6,496 bases of DNA. Origin: Acidobacteriota bacterium (GTDB lineage: Bacteria > Acidobacteriota > Terriglobia > Acidoferrales > UBA7541). Shown piece after piece: positions 1-6,334 of this stretch. The notes beneath the pieces are model-generated. The model worked only from the letters and a program-made list of their open reading frames with translations, ran no database searches and was not told where the DNA came from. The stretch spans positions 1 through 6,496 of the forward strand of contig JAFAZL010000593.1 in NCBI GenBank assembly GCA_019239815.1, given 5' to 3'. Both the position numbers and the translations under genes were made by a program. Each line of letters opens with the position of its first letter. Position 1 is the stretch's first letter.

Positions 1-500
<500 letters not shown>

Positions 501-620
501 AGTTCCTTGAGAAACTCTCTTTTCCTCGCCGCGATTTGCTACTGCTAAAGCCACTTCAACCTTCCACTTCTACCTACAACCGCTAATTTCTATCTCAGCG
601 CTGCTTTTACCAGCGCCCTC
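501..620 (-). other. rpsG-fusA intergenic spacer with small hairpin
   Basis: This is a 120 bp gap inside the operon. Just after the rpsG stop codon the transcript can form a 6-bp stem (598-603 with 611-616, GCGCTG/CAGCGC, 7-base loop). There is no U run after it, so it does not look like a terminator. Further on, the transcript strand is purine-rich, with two copies of GAAGTGG (551-557 and 564-570 on the plus strand as CCACTTC) 13 bp apart. I see no convincing internal promoter and no gene. The stem could be an mRNA stability or translation-control element; that is inference. Confidence 0.45.
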
Positions 621-1091
621 TTACCAGCGATAGTGCGCGAACGCCTTGTTTGCTTCCGCCATGCGATGCACATCTTCCTTTTTCTTCATCGCCCCGCCGC
701 GCGCATTCGCCGCGTCGATCAGTTCGTCCGCGAGTTTGTCGGTCATCGTCTTGCCGCCGCGCTCACGCGAATACTGCAACAGCCAGCGAATCGCCAGCGA
801 CTGACGCCGGAACGGATTCACTTCCACCGGAACCTGATAGTTCGCGCCGCCGACGCGCCGCGTCTTCACTTCCAGCAGCGGCTTTACGTTCTCGATCGCC
901 TTCTTGAAAATCTTCAGCGCATCGTCGTTGGTCTTCTTCCCGATCTGATCCATCGCGCCGTAGAACACGCGCTGCGCCGTCGACTTCTTGCCATCCCACA
1001 TCATCGAGCAGATGAACTTCTCAACGATGTCGCTGGCGTAAACCGGATCGGTCGCCTGAGAACGCTTGATGACCTGTGCTTTGCGTGGCAT
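621..1091 (-). CDS. rpsG: 30S ribosomal protein S7
   Basis: S7 is a primary 16S rRNA-binding protein that nucleates assembly of the 30S head and lines the E site. The 156-residue product has the usual bacterial length and architecture: it opens [10 protein letters not shown], carries the [14 protein letters not shown] beta-hairpin segment (about residues 78-91), [11 protein letters not shown] (94-104), and ends in the typical AHYRW. The ATG at 1089-1091 gives the canonical N-terminus. Upstream, AGGAG (1104-1108) and a closer GAGAG can serve as ribosome-binding sequence. It begins 23 bases after the rpsL stop codon, so the two are co-transcribed. In Escherichia coli, S7 represses its own operon by binding the rpsL-rpsG junction; the junction here is far shorter, so that mechanism cannot be assumed. 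Confidence 0.98.
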   Translation of the reverse strand: MPRKAQVIKRSQATDPVYASDIVEKFICSMMWDGKKSTAQRVFYGAMDQIGKKTNDDALKIFKKAIENVKPLLEVKTRRVGGANYQVPVEVNPFRRQSLAIRWLLQYSRERGGKTMTDKLADELIDAANARGGAMKKKEDVHRMAEANKAFAHYRW

Positions 1092-1114
1092 TGCTCTCTA
1101 TCGCTCCTGAACTC

Positions 1115-1501
1115 TTACTTCGCCGCAGCGGCCTTTGGCCGCTTCGCTCCGTACTTCGAGCGTCCCTGCTTGCGATTCTCAACACCGGCAGCGTCCAGCG
1201 TGCCGCGCACGATGTGGTAGCGAACTCCCGGCAGATCCTTCACACGGCCGCCGCGCACGAGCACGATCGAGTGCTCCTGCAAGTTGTGGCCGATTCCCGG
1301 AATGTAAGTTGTCACTTCGACCGCGTTGGTCAAACGCACACGCGCGACTTTGCGCAGCGCCGAGTTCGGTTTCTTAGGCGTTTGCGTGTAAACACGAATG
1401 CAAACTCCGCGTCGCTCCGGGCAGCCCATCAACGCCGGCGACTTCGTCTTCACGACGACTTTCTCTCGTCCCATTCGTACTAGTTGCGAAAACGTCGGCA
1501 C
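1115..1501 (-). CDS. rpsL: 30S ribosomal protein S12, GTG start
   Basis: S12 sits at the decoding centre of the 30S subunit and controls tRNA selection accuracy; it is the classical streptomycin-resistance locus. I place the start at GTG (1499-1501), giving 128 residues beginning (M)PTFSQLVR, the conserved S12 N-terminus, 7 bases after GAGGG (1509-1513). The frame stays open further up to 1579, but that 26-residue extension is unlike S12. The signature [12 protein letters not shown] (residues 41-52) and [13 protein letters not shown] (84-96) are intact. The lysines that mutate to streptomycin resistance (residues 43 and 88 here, 42 and 87 in mature numbering) are wild type, and the aspartate at 89 that is methylthiolated in some bacteria is present. 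The C-terminus has a short lysine/alanine tail. First gene of the str operon, probably driven by the promoter at 1898-1926. Confidence 0.97.
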   Translation of the reverse strand: MPTFSQLVRMGREKVVVKTKSPALMGCPERRGVCIRVYTQTPKKPNSALRKVARVRLTNAVEVTTYIPGIGHNLQEHSIVLVRGGRVKDLPGVRYHIVRGTLDAAGVENRKQGRSKYGAKRPKAAAAK

Positions 1502-1515
1502 AGTTCTTCCCTCAT
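1480..1515 (-). other. Possible 11-codon overlapping upstream ORF
   Basis: An ATG at 1513-1515 opens a short frame, [11 protein letters not shown], ending at TAG (1480-1482). It is out of frame with rpsL (14 bases upstream) and overlaps its first seven codons. The ATG lies just before the rpsL Shine-Dalgarno, so ribosomes starting here would compete with rpsL initiation or reinitiate at it. I see no good ribosome-binding sequence of its own upstream of the ATG. It may be fortuitous. Confidence 0.2.
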
Positions 1516-1527
1516 TCGCGCGCGAAT
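1514..1527. repeat. 14-bp perfect palindrome next to rpsL ribosome-binding site
   Basis: ATTCGCGCGCGAAT is a perfect 14-bp palindrome. In the rpsL mRNA it lies immediately upstream of the GAGGG Shine-Dalgarno and could fold as a 5-bp stem with a 4-base loop. As DNA it could also be a dimeric protein-binding site. Which of these, if either, is used cannot be told from sequence alone. Confidence 0.5.
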
Positions 1528-1593
1528 AATTTTTACTCCCGGTATTTCGCGACACACGTACTCGAATCGCAAAACACACAAGGAGGATGCGCG

Positions 1594-1628
1594 GCTCTCG
1601 CAGGCGCGCAGCAAAACTGCGCGAGAGC
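1594..1628 (-). promoter_or_regulatory. Strong bulged hairpin in rpsL leader
   Basis: The sequence folds as an 8-bp outer stem (1594-1601 with 1621-1628), a 6-base one-sided bulge (1602-1607), a 4-bp inner stem (1608-1611 with 1617-1620) and a 5-base loop (1612-1616). In the transcript the loop is UUUUG. Nearly all pairs are G-C. No U run follows it on the minus strand, so it is not an ordinary intrinsic terminator. A bulged stem of this kind is a plausible protein-binding site. Confidence 0.5.
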
Positions 1629-1693
1629 TCACATCAGTGCTGAAAGGCAACTGCGAATCCGGAGAACAACAAGCAAGAAACTCCGTACGCACT

Positions 1694-1718
1694 CCAGAAG
1701 GTTGAACTCGTCTTCTGG
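1694..1718 (-). promoter_or_regulatory. Hairpin in rpsL leader
   Basis: CCAGAAG (1694-1700) and CTTCTGG (1712-1718) form a perfect 7-bp stem around an 11-base loop. It lies about 190 bases upstream of the rpsL start codon. There is no following U run and no recognised family. Confidence 0.4.
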
Positions 1719-1804
1719 CTTAGACTCGGAGAACTCACTCGGCTTTTCGGAGCTGGCGCCCCATTCCGGCCGCTCTTCTGTCCCATTCCGTCTTGCTCTG
1801 TTCC

Positions 1805-1860
1805 GGGACCGAAGATATTTCCTTCCAACTACTCGAACCGCGCGAACTTCCCGCGGTCCC
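1805..1860 (-). repeat. Long-range inverted repeat at leader 5' end
   Basis: GGGACCG (1805-1811) and CGGTCCC (1854-1860) are perfect 7-base inverted copies 42 bases apart. They lie about 30 bases downstream of the predicted transcription start and could close a multi-branched domain at the 5' end of the leader. The pairing resembles a tRNA acceptor stem but the enclosed length is too short for a tRNA. Confidence 0.35.
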
Positions 1861-1897
1861 CCATCAGACACAACAAACTACCCCTGACAAACACAAG

Positions 1898-1926
1898 AGT
1901 ATAAGGACAAGAATTTGCTATGTCAA
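1898..1926 (-). promoter_or_regulatory. Sigma-70 type promoter of the str operon
   Basis: On the minus strand the -35 box is TTGACA (1921-1926, perfect consensus) and the -10 box is TATACT (1898-1903, five of six matches), separated by exactly 17 bp. The predicted start is near 1891. It points at rpsL and is the best promoter in the window. It lies about 165 bp downstream of the end of the propeller operon. Confidence 0.75.
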
Positions 1927-2066
1927 ATCTTTACGACACGTTCCAGTGGAAAACTCAGCCCAAACTAGAGCCTTTGGCCGCTGTCATGCTGCCGACCGAC
2001 CAAACCGTCAAAACCCTTGATAAGCCATTATACACGGGTGTCATTTTGGGCCTATTTTCGAGCGTG
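1927..2066. other. Intergenic stretch with an isolated TATAAT
   Basis: Between the str promoter and the propeller operon's 3' hairpin I see no gene. A perfect minus-strand TATAAT lies at 2027-2032, but nothing resembling TTGACA stands 16-18 bp upstream of it, so a second promoter here is only a weak possibility. A plus-strand open frame begins with ATG at 1920-1922 and runs into the 3' end of the propeller gene; I do not regard it as coding. Confidence 0.3.
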
Positions 2067-2091
2067 GGTAGCGCCATCGGCACCCGCTACC
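2067..2091 (-). terminator. Hairpin abutting the stop of the second propeller gene
   Basis: GGTAGCG (2067-2073) and CGCTACC (2085-2091) make a perfect 7-bp stem with an 11-base loop, starting on the very next base after the TAA at 2092-2094. No U tract follows in the transcript, so it may be a 3'-end stabilising or Rho-assisted structure instead of a classical intrinsic terminator. Confidence 0.45.
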
Positions 2092-3105
2092 TTAGTGGCG
2101 GGACTTCCTGGCAGCCTCGAGGACCGGCTGGAGAGGAACACGATAGAGGTTACCCAAACCGTTGGTGACGCTCGCTAAGTTCTTGCTAAATTCATCAAAA
2201 CTAAAGGGTTGCTCGCCTTGATTGTCCAGAAACCCTTTTTCGCTAGTGAAGTAAAGCCACTGCCCGTCAGCCGACACCCTCGGACTGTAATCGCGCGCTT
2301 TCCCATTGATTTTCGGCCCCAAATTTATCGGCTCGCCCCAAGCACCTCGTTCGGGAAAACTCACCCACAAGTCCGAGCTGCCTAACCCCCCAGTTCGGCC
2401 GAAACTACCCAGCAGGAGGTAGCTCTCGTCCGGGGCAATCAATGCCTCAAAGGTGTTTACGTTGGGCCCGTTTATATTCTGCCCTAAATCCTCTGCTTCT
2501 AAATACTTACCGTCAACGCGCTTCGATCGAAACACGTCATAGTTTCCAGTTTTTCGCGAAGTCGCGAAATACATGTTCCCGTTCGAAGCGATCGAAGCGA
2601 ACACCTGACTACCCTCGCTGTTCACGGCCCCGGAAACTAGCTCCGGCTCTCCCCATTTTGTCTCGCTGAGCCGCGCTGCACGCCAAATCGACCATCGATG
2701 CGGATCCTTACCATCCACGGGCCGGTCCGAAGCGAACAGAATCGACTTCCCGTCCGGCGCGATCACCGGATCGGTGTCTCGATACTGCCCGGAAAATGGC
2801 AGCATCTCCGGGTTGCTCCATTTTCCATCAACCAGATGCGACTCCCCCATCACGTACAAATAGTGCGGCGCGGCCGAACGACAAAAAATCAGCGTCTTTC
2901 CGTCCGGTGTTACTCCTCCCCCAAATTCGTCCTCATCAGTCGAAATCACACCCTCGCCGACGATCTCGGGCTCTGAAATTTTGCTACCGGTCGCAATGGC
3001 CGCGACGGTGGATGATCCTTCTCGCGGCATAGCTTTGACTGCCGCGAAGCAGGCAAACAGAGTTGCAACCGCAATACATACGATCGCTGCGGCTCGCGCC
3101 CTCAT
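2092..3105 (-). CDS. Exported TolB/PD40-like beta-propeller protein B
   Basis: This 337-residue product begins with a signal peptide: a short basic start (MRARA), a hydrophobic core to about residue 22 and a likely cleavage after AVKA (25). The rest carries PD40/WD40-like strands of the TolB six-bladed-propeller type: TPDGKTLIF (66-74), APDGKSILFASDR (116-128), ASNGNMYFATSR (173-184), APDESYLLLGS (224-234) and SADGQWLYFTSEK (278-290). No catalytic residues are evident; such propellers usually bind peptides, sugars or partner proteins, and the partner is unknown here. The ATG at 3103-3105 overlaps the TGA of the preceding gene as ATGA, with GGGAGGA 6 bases upstream, which decides this start over a GTG or TTG further up. 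It is a clear paralogue of its neighbour: matching EGVIST, LPFSG, WGEP and a C-terminal EF...NG..N....PL block. Specific function is unknown. Confidence 0.88.
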   Translation of the reverse strand: MRARAAAIVCIAVATLFACFAAVKAMPREGSSTVAAIATGSKISEPEIVGEGVISTDEDEFGGGVTPDGKTLIFCRSAAPHYLYVMGESHLVDGKWSNPEMLPFSGQYRDTDPVIAPDGKSILFASDRPVDGKDPHRWSIWRAARLSETKWGEPELVSGAVNSEGSQVFASIASNGNMYFATSRKTGNYDVFRSKRVDGKYLEAEDLGQNINGPNVNTFEALIAPDESYLLLGSFGRTGGLGSSDLWVSFPERGAWGEPINLGPKINGKARDYSPRVSADGQWLYFTSEKGFLDNQGEQPFSFDEFSKNLASVTNGLGNLYRVPLQPVLEAARKSRH

Positions 3106-4163
3106 GGTCGTCCTCCCGCGCCGAGGTTCAACCCTGCGAGAGGCATCGAAAAAATATTCCAATGTCCGTTGAGCGTTGAATGGACTAGCCGATCGAACTC
3201 AGCCATGGAAATCTGTTGCGGCATCGGAACAACGAACGGGCTGCGCTCACTGGCGAAAATCAAAAACTTTCCATCTGGCGTCAGCGAGGGCGACCCTTCA
3301 TCGGCGACCGTGTTCACACCGTGCTCAAGGTGTTGCGCCTGCATCCACTTTCCGTTCACGCGACGACTGAAATAAATATCGCCTCGGGGATAAGGGAACC
3401 CGCCTCCCGTTAGCGTGTCGGATCGTCGCCGAAACGGTGGGCCACCCTCACCGGCAGACACAAAGAACAACATCGTCTCGTCAGCATCGACAAAAGGCTC
3501 AAAATCGTTGAACTCCGAATTAATCTCGCCACCCAATTTTTCCGGCGCGCCATATCCGCCGTTCGCCGCCGCCGGCGCGCGAAAAATTTGCAGGCGTCCA
3601 GAGTCTCTGTCCGACGCAAAATACAACGTTCCGTCGCGCGTCACTGAAGCTCCCCAGTTCCCGCCACCATCGGCAGGATTCACTGGCGGCGGCAAAGCCC
3701 TCGGCTCTCCCCAACCGCGATCCGTCTTCTCAATTTTCCAGATTCGAATAGAACGCACTTTGGAATCCGCCAGTGGACGAAGCGATGCGAAGTACAACGT
3801 CTTTCCGTCCGGCGACAAACGTGGCAAGAAGTCCAGCGACTTGCCTGAAAACGGCAAGACTTGAGGTGCTCCCCACTTGTCGCCCAACCAACGCGACACG
3901 CACAACAGCCCGATGCGCGAACCGGCGGTCGCCGGGTTCAGCACGGTGAAATAAAACTCCGTACCGTCGGGACTGAACACGCCGCCAGCCTCATCACCTG
4001 GTGTCGAAATCACGCCTTCGGCGAACAGCCGTGGTCCGCTCATATCCTTCGGTAACACCTCGAACGACTTGGGTCCAGCTACTGCCACAGACGCGGCGAT
4101 AACCACCGCGACGAAGGAAAGAGGGAGGCAAACCAACAAAAAGCGAGGAGGCGTTTTCATCAT
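3102..4163 (-). CDS. Exported TolB/PD40-like beta-propeller protein A
   Basis: The product is 353 residues if read from ATG at 4161-4163: a signal peptide with MMKTPPRF, a hydrophobic stretch to about residue 28 and a likely cleavage after AVA (29). Five PD40-like strands follow: SPDGTEFYFT (64-73), SPDGKTLYFAS (117-127), TRDGTLYFASDR (175-186), DADETMLFFVS (227-237) and TPDGKFLIFASER (295-307), as expected for a periplasmic TolB-like propeller. Compared with its paralogue it has an extra glycine- and arginine-rich loop (about 238-262). The frame extends to TTG at 4211 and GTG at 4208, and a GGAAGAG lies a few bases before those. That alternative would put 15-16 polar residues before the signal peptide, so I prefer 4163, although its own ribosome-binding sequence (GGGTG) is weak. 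It is first of a coupled pair. Ligand and pathway are unknown; no enzyme motif is visible. Confidence 0.87.
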   Translation of the reverse strand: MMKTPPRFLLVCLPLSFVAVVIAASVAVAGPKSFEVLPKDMSGPRLFAEGVISTPGDEAGGVFSPDGTEFYFTVLNPATAGSRIGLLCVSRWLGDKWGAPQVLPFSGKSLDFLPRLSPDGKTLYFASLRPLADSKVRSIRIWKIEKTDRGWGEPRALPPPVNPADGGGNWGASVTRDGTLYFASDRDSGRLQIFRAPAAANGGYGAPEKLGGEINSEFNDFEPFVDADETMLFFVSAGEGGPPFRRRSDTLTGGGFPYPRGDIYFSRRVNGKWMQAQHLEHGVNTVADEGSPSLTPDGKFLIFASERSPFVVPMPQQISMAEFDRLVHSTLNGHWNIFSMPLAGLNLGAGGRP

Positions 4164-4227
4164 GGACACCCACTGGCGTTCTTTGTCCACGATAGACGTG
4201 CCGCTCACCAAAATCTCTTCCGAAATG

Positions 4228-4249
4228 GCCGCAGTACGCCGGCTGCGGC
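4228..4249 (-). promoter_or_regulatory. Hairpin just after the DGPF gene
   Basis: GCCGCAG (4228-4234) and CTGCGGC (4243-4249) form a perfect 7-bp stem with an 8-base loop, 4 bases past the TAG of the DGPF gene. The transcript continues CAUUUCGG, so there is no real U tract. It may partially terminate transcription or protect the 3' end; readthrough into the propeller pair is possible because the genes are only about 90 bp apart and no clear promoter is visible in between. Confidence 0.4.
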
Positions 4250-4253
4250 TTGC

Positions 4254-4601
4254 CTACTGCGGTGGGATCTCGCGCACCTCAAGCACGCCGTGTCCGACTG
4301 CCGGGCACTTCGCCGCCCACCTCATGGCCTCGGCTCGATCGGTCACATCAATGATGTAAAAGCCGCCAAGCTGCTCCTTCGAGTCCGTGTACGGCCCGTC
4401 CAGCACCTGCGTCTTACCATCCTTCGATCTCAGAGTGCTCGACCCACCACTCATCCCAAGCCTCCGGTTAGCCTTCAGTACCCCGGCGTCAGCCAGGGAC
4501 CTCGTATATGCCGTGTACGCCGCCATGCCCTGCTTCTGCTGCTCGGGCGTCAACGTCTCCCAGCCGGTTTCCTGAACATATGCCATCAAAATGAATTCCA
4601 T
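4254..4601 (-). CDS. YCII-related / DGPF-domain protein
   Basis: This is a small soluble protein of 115 residues, about the usual length for the family. It opens MEFILMAYVQE, has a helix rich in Q, A and Y (about 20-40), the family-naming DGPYTDSKEQLGGFYIID (68-85), and ends GVLEVREIPP, matching the conserved EVRP-type C-terminus. YCII/DGPF proteins fold as ferredoxin-like alpha-beta dimers; their biochemical role is mostly undefined. Members are often encoded next to ECF-type RNA polymerase sigma factors, but none is present here. The ATG at 4599-4601 has GGAGG five bases upstream, which settles it over the longer frame reaching 4700. It lacks a signal peptide, unlike its neighbours on both sides. 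It may be co-transcribed with the propeller genes downstream; the hairpin at 4228-4249 leaves that open. Confidence 0.88.
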   Translation of the reverse strand: MEFILMAYVQETGWETLTPEQQKQGMAAYTAYTRSLADAGVLKANRRLGMSGGSSTLRSKDGKTQVLDGPYTDSKEQLGGFYIIDVTDRAEAMRWAAKCPAVGHGVLEVREIPPQ

Positions 4602-4700
4602 GCTCGCCTCCGATATCGGTCGCGGCCACGATTGCCGCTCACTACCATGACGCGCGACCCGCGCCGATTCAGACATCTCTCCTGGACCACAAATGCACAA

Positions 4701-4723
4701 GGCGGCTCAAACTTCGAGCCGCC
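4701..4723 (-). terminator. Probable terminator after the M28 peptidase gene
   Basis: GGCGGCTC (4701-4708) and GAGCCGCC (4716-4723) give a perfect 8-bp, G-C-rich stem with a 7-base loop, about 48 bases after the peptidase stop codon. The transcript then reads UUGUGCAUUUG, a broken U tract. This is the best terminator candidate in the window and suggests that the DGPF gene is transcribed from its own promoter, although I could not pick one out in 4602-4700. Confidence 0.6.
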
Positions 4724-4771
4724 CTTCATTGGTTTGATTCGCCAATTTCGGTTTGGGTGGTTCGGACTACG

Positions 4772-6334
4772 CTAATTCGACGGCGCGCTATCCTTGTCAT
4801 CCTTGCCAAGGTCCCCAAACGGCCACAAATTGAACGCCTTCAACTCTTCGTACTCATGCTGTTCGCGCAGCATTCTCGCGGTCCGTTCTGCCGGCCAAGG
4901 TGACGCGAATCGTTCCGGCCGATCCGCAATCCAAAACCCCGCCAGCGCCATCACCGTTGCATTCTTCGCGAGGACATCCTGTTTCTGTGCCTCCAGCGCA
5001 TCGGCCTGCGAATGATGCGTGTACATGTAATCATTCGTTTCTTGCAGCATGTTGATTCCCGGCAATCCGGCGATCGTGAACGTAAGCGTATCCGTGCCGT
5101 CCTCGATCTTGTCGTCCACTGACATCGGCCCCATCGCGGAGAGCGAATCGGCGAACGGCTGAAAGGTGTCCATCAGGTCGCTGCGTCCACCGAGCTGGAA
5201 GCCTTTCACCTCACCCTGCCCAGCGTCCAGAATCAAATCTCCAAGATGATTCGCCATTTCGCTTTGGTGCTGTTTCACGTAAGCGATCGATCCGTCCAGT
5301 CCCTGCTCTTCTCCCGTGAACAGAACAAATCGAATCGTGCGTCGCGGCTTCGCGCCCGATCGCATGATCGCGTCGGCCGCTGCCAGCGTGGTCGCCGTGC
5401 CAGAGCCGTTGTCGGTCGTCCCTTGCGCCAAATCCCACGAGTCCAGGTGCCCACCGACAACCAGAATCTGCTCCGGATGCTCCGTCCCGCGAATTTCGCC
5501 GACGACATTTGCAGACTCCGCCGGCCCGTTCGTAAATGTGTTTTGAATGTTGAAATGCGCGCGCGGCGTAATTCCCCGATCGAGATAGCGCTCGAGCTGA
5601 TCCTGATCCTCGCCCGTCATCGAAACTACTGGAAGCTGGAAGTCCGCGTCGAAGCCCAAAATTCCGGTGTGCGTCAAGTTCATCCCCTTTGACTTTCCAC
5701 CTCCCTGCCCACCGATCACCGCCACGACCCCTGCCGGGGCCGCCGCGCGAAGAAAATCCCCTTCGCGTATAAAGTACTGAATTCCCGGCCGCCCATCGGG
5801 CTTTCCTTTCATGACCATCACCGCGACCTTACCTTTCAGCCGCGATACGTTCTTGATCTCGTTGTCGATATCGAACAGATTCACCGCAACAACATCCGCA
5901 TCGACTCCGCCTGCAACGGTCGAGCCCGTCCAGCCCATCGAGTCGATATGCAGCTTGTGTCGCACCGGCGTCAACAACTCGGCATCAGCTGTTCCCCGCG
6001 TCCAGCCTTTCCAGATCGTGTACTTTTCCTTGTGAACGTTCGCCAAGCCAATCTCGTTCATCTTCGCGACGCCCCAATCTTCCGCCTTGTGATCGGCGGG
6101 GGAACCCGTGACGCGCGCGCCAACGTCGTCGCTCAACTGAGTTAGAAAATCCATGGCGTGCGAGTTCATCTGGCCTTCGCCCGCAATCTTCACGAGAGAT
6201 GGCAGCGTCCCATCGGCTGCGGGCCCTTTCGCAGCGTTATCGTTGCCCCGTGCGGAGCCGCTGAGCGCCGCCACTACGAGGATCAGCCCCACCGCAATTC
6301 GCACCATCGATCTCGCCGAAGGAAACCTCGTCAT
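4772..6334 (-). CDS. Exported M28 zinc metallopeptidase, carboxypeptidase Q-like
   Basis: M28 enzymes are di-zinc amino- or carboxypeptidases; this one is probably secreted or periplasmic and would trim peptides from an end. The 520-residue product starts with a signal peptide (basic N-terminus, hydrophobic core about 11-24, cleavage near 29-30). Residues about 125-270 fill the region where this subfamily carries a protease-associated-type insert. The catalytic domain has every expected ligand: His296 in GGHLDSWD, bridging Asp308 in TTDNGSG, general base Glu342 and ligand Glu343 in TGEEQG, Asp370 in ILDAGQG and His440 in YTHHSQAD. These spacings (12, 34, 1, 27, 70) match what I recall of human carboxypeptidase Q, so an intact enzyme is likely. 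The ATG at 6332-6334 follows AGGAG by 6 bases, better than a GTG at 6364. Natural substrate is unknown. Confidence 0.93.
   Translation of the reverse strand: MTRFPSARSMVRIAVGLILVVAALSGSARGNDNAAKGPAADGTLPSLVKIAGEGQMNSHAMDFLTQLSDDVGARVTGSPADHKAEDWGVAKMNEIGLANVHKEKYTIWKGWTRGTADAELLTPVRHKLHIDSMGWTGSTVAGGVDADVVAVNLFDIDNEIKNVSRLKGKVAVMVMKGKPDGRPGIQYFIREGDFLRAAAPAGVVAVIGGQGGGKSKGMNLTHTGILGFDADFQLPVVSMTGEDQDQLERYLDRGITPRAHFNIQNTFTNGPAESANVVGEIRGTEHPEQILVVGGHLDSWDLAQGTTDNGSGTATTLAAADAIMRSGAKPRRTIRFVLFTGEEQGLDGSIAYVKQHQSEMANHLGDLILDAGQGEVKGFQLGGRSDLMDTFQPFADSLSAMGPMSVDDKIEDGTDTLTFTIAGLPGINMLQETNDYMYTHHSQADALEAQKQDVLAKNATVMALAGFWIADRPERFASPWPAERTARMLREQHEYEELKAFNLWPFGDLGKDDKDSAPSN

Larger units (their letters stand above)
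1502..1891 (-). promoter_or_regulatory. Predicted long 5' leader of the rpsL-rpsG-fusA mRNA
   Basis: If transcription starts about 7 bases after the -10 element at 1898-1903, the mRNA carries roughly 390 untranslated bases before rpsL. The stretch holds no convincing gene: the minus-strand open frames here start at GTG or TTG, overlap one another and resemble nothing I recognise. It does hold several perfect inverted repeats (1594-1628, 1694-1718, 1805-1860) and a palindrome beside the ribosome-binding site. Such a layout would suit a ribosomal-protein-binding or attenuation leader. That role is inference; I recognise no known riboswitch or r-protein leader family. Confidence 0.5.

Noticed and set aside
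633..1483. Overlapping plus-strand open frames opposite rpsG and rpsL
   Set aside because: They are arginine-rich shadows produced by GC-biased codons of two certain ribosomal protein genes.
1502..1579. 26-residue N-terminal extension of S12
   Set aside because: S12 proteins begin at PTxxQLVR; the GTG at 1501 has a good Shine-Dalgarno, and the extension is unlike the family.
1514..1860. CRISPR array or transposon ends among the inverted repeats
   Set aside because: The repeats are all different from each other, not regularly spaced, and there is no transposase or cas gene in the window.
1805..1863. tRNA-like feature: 7-bp acceptor-like stem with a nearby CCA
   Set aside because: Only 56 bases are enclosed end to end, there are no D or anticodon arms, and the CCA is not at the right position after a discriminator base.
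1629..1871. Minus-strand open frame of 80 codons (and a 64-codon frame overlapping it) in the rpsL leader
   Set aside because: They start at GTG or TTG, their residue composition is non-protein-like, they overlap one another and they match nothing I know.
2027..2032. Perfect TATAAT on the minus strand
   Set aside because: No -35 element lies 16-18 bp upstream and the extended -10 TG is not at the correct spacing; kept only as a weak possibility.
1920..2168. Plus-strand open frame of 82 codons
   Set aside because: Although AAGGA precedes its ATG, it runs antisense into the 3' end of the propeller gene, overlaps the -35 box of the str promoter and has no recognisable domain.
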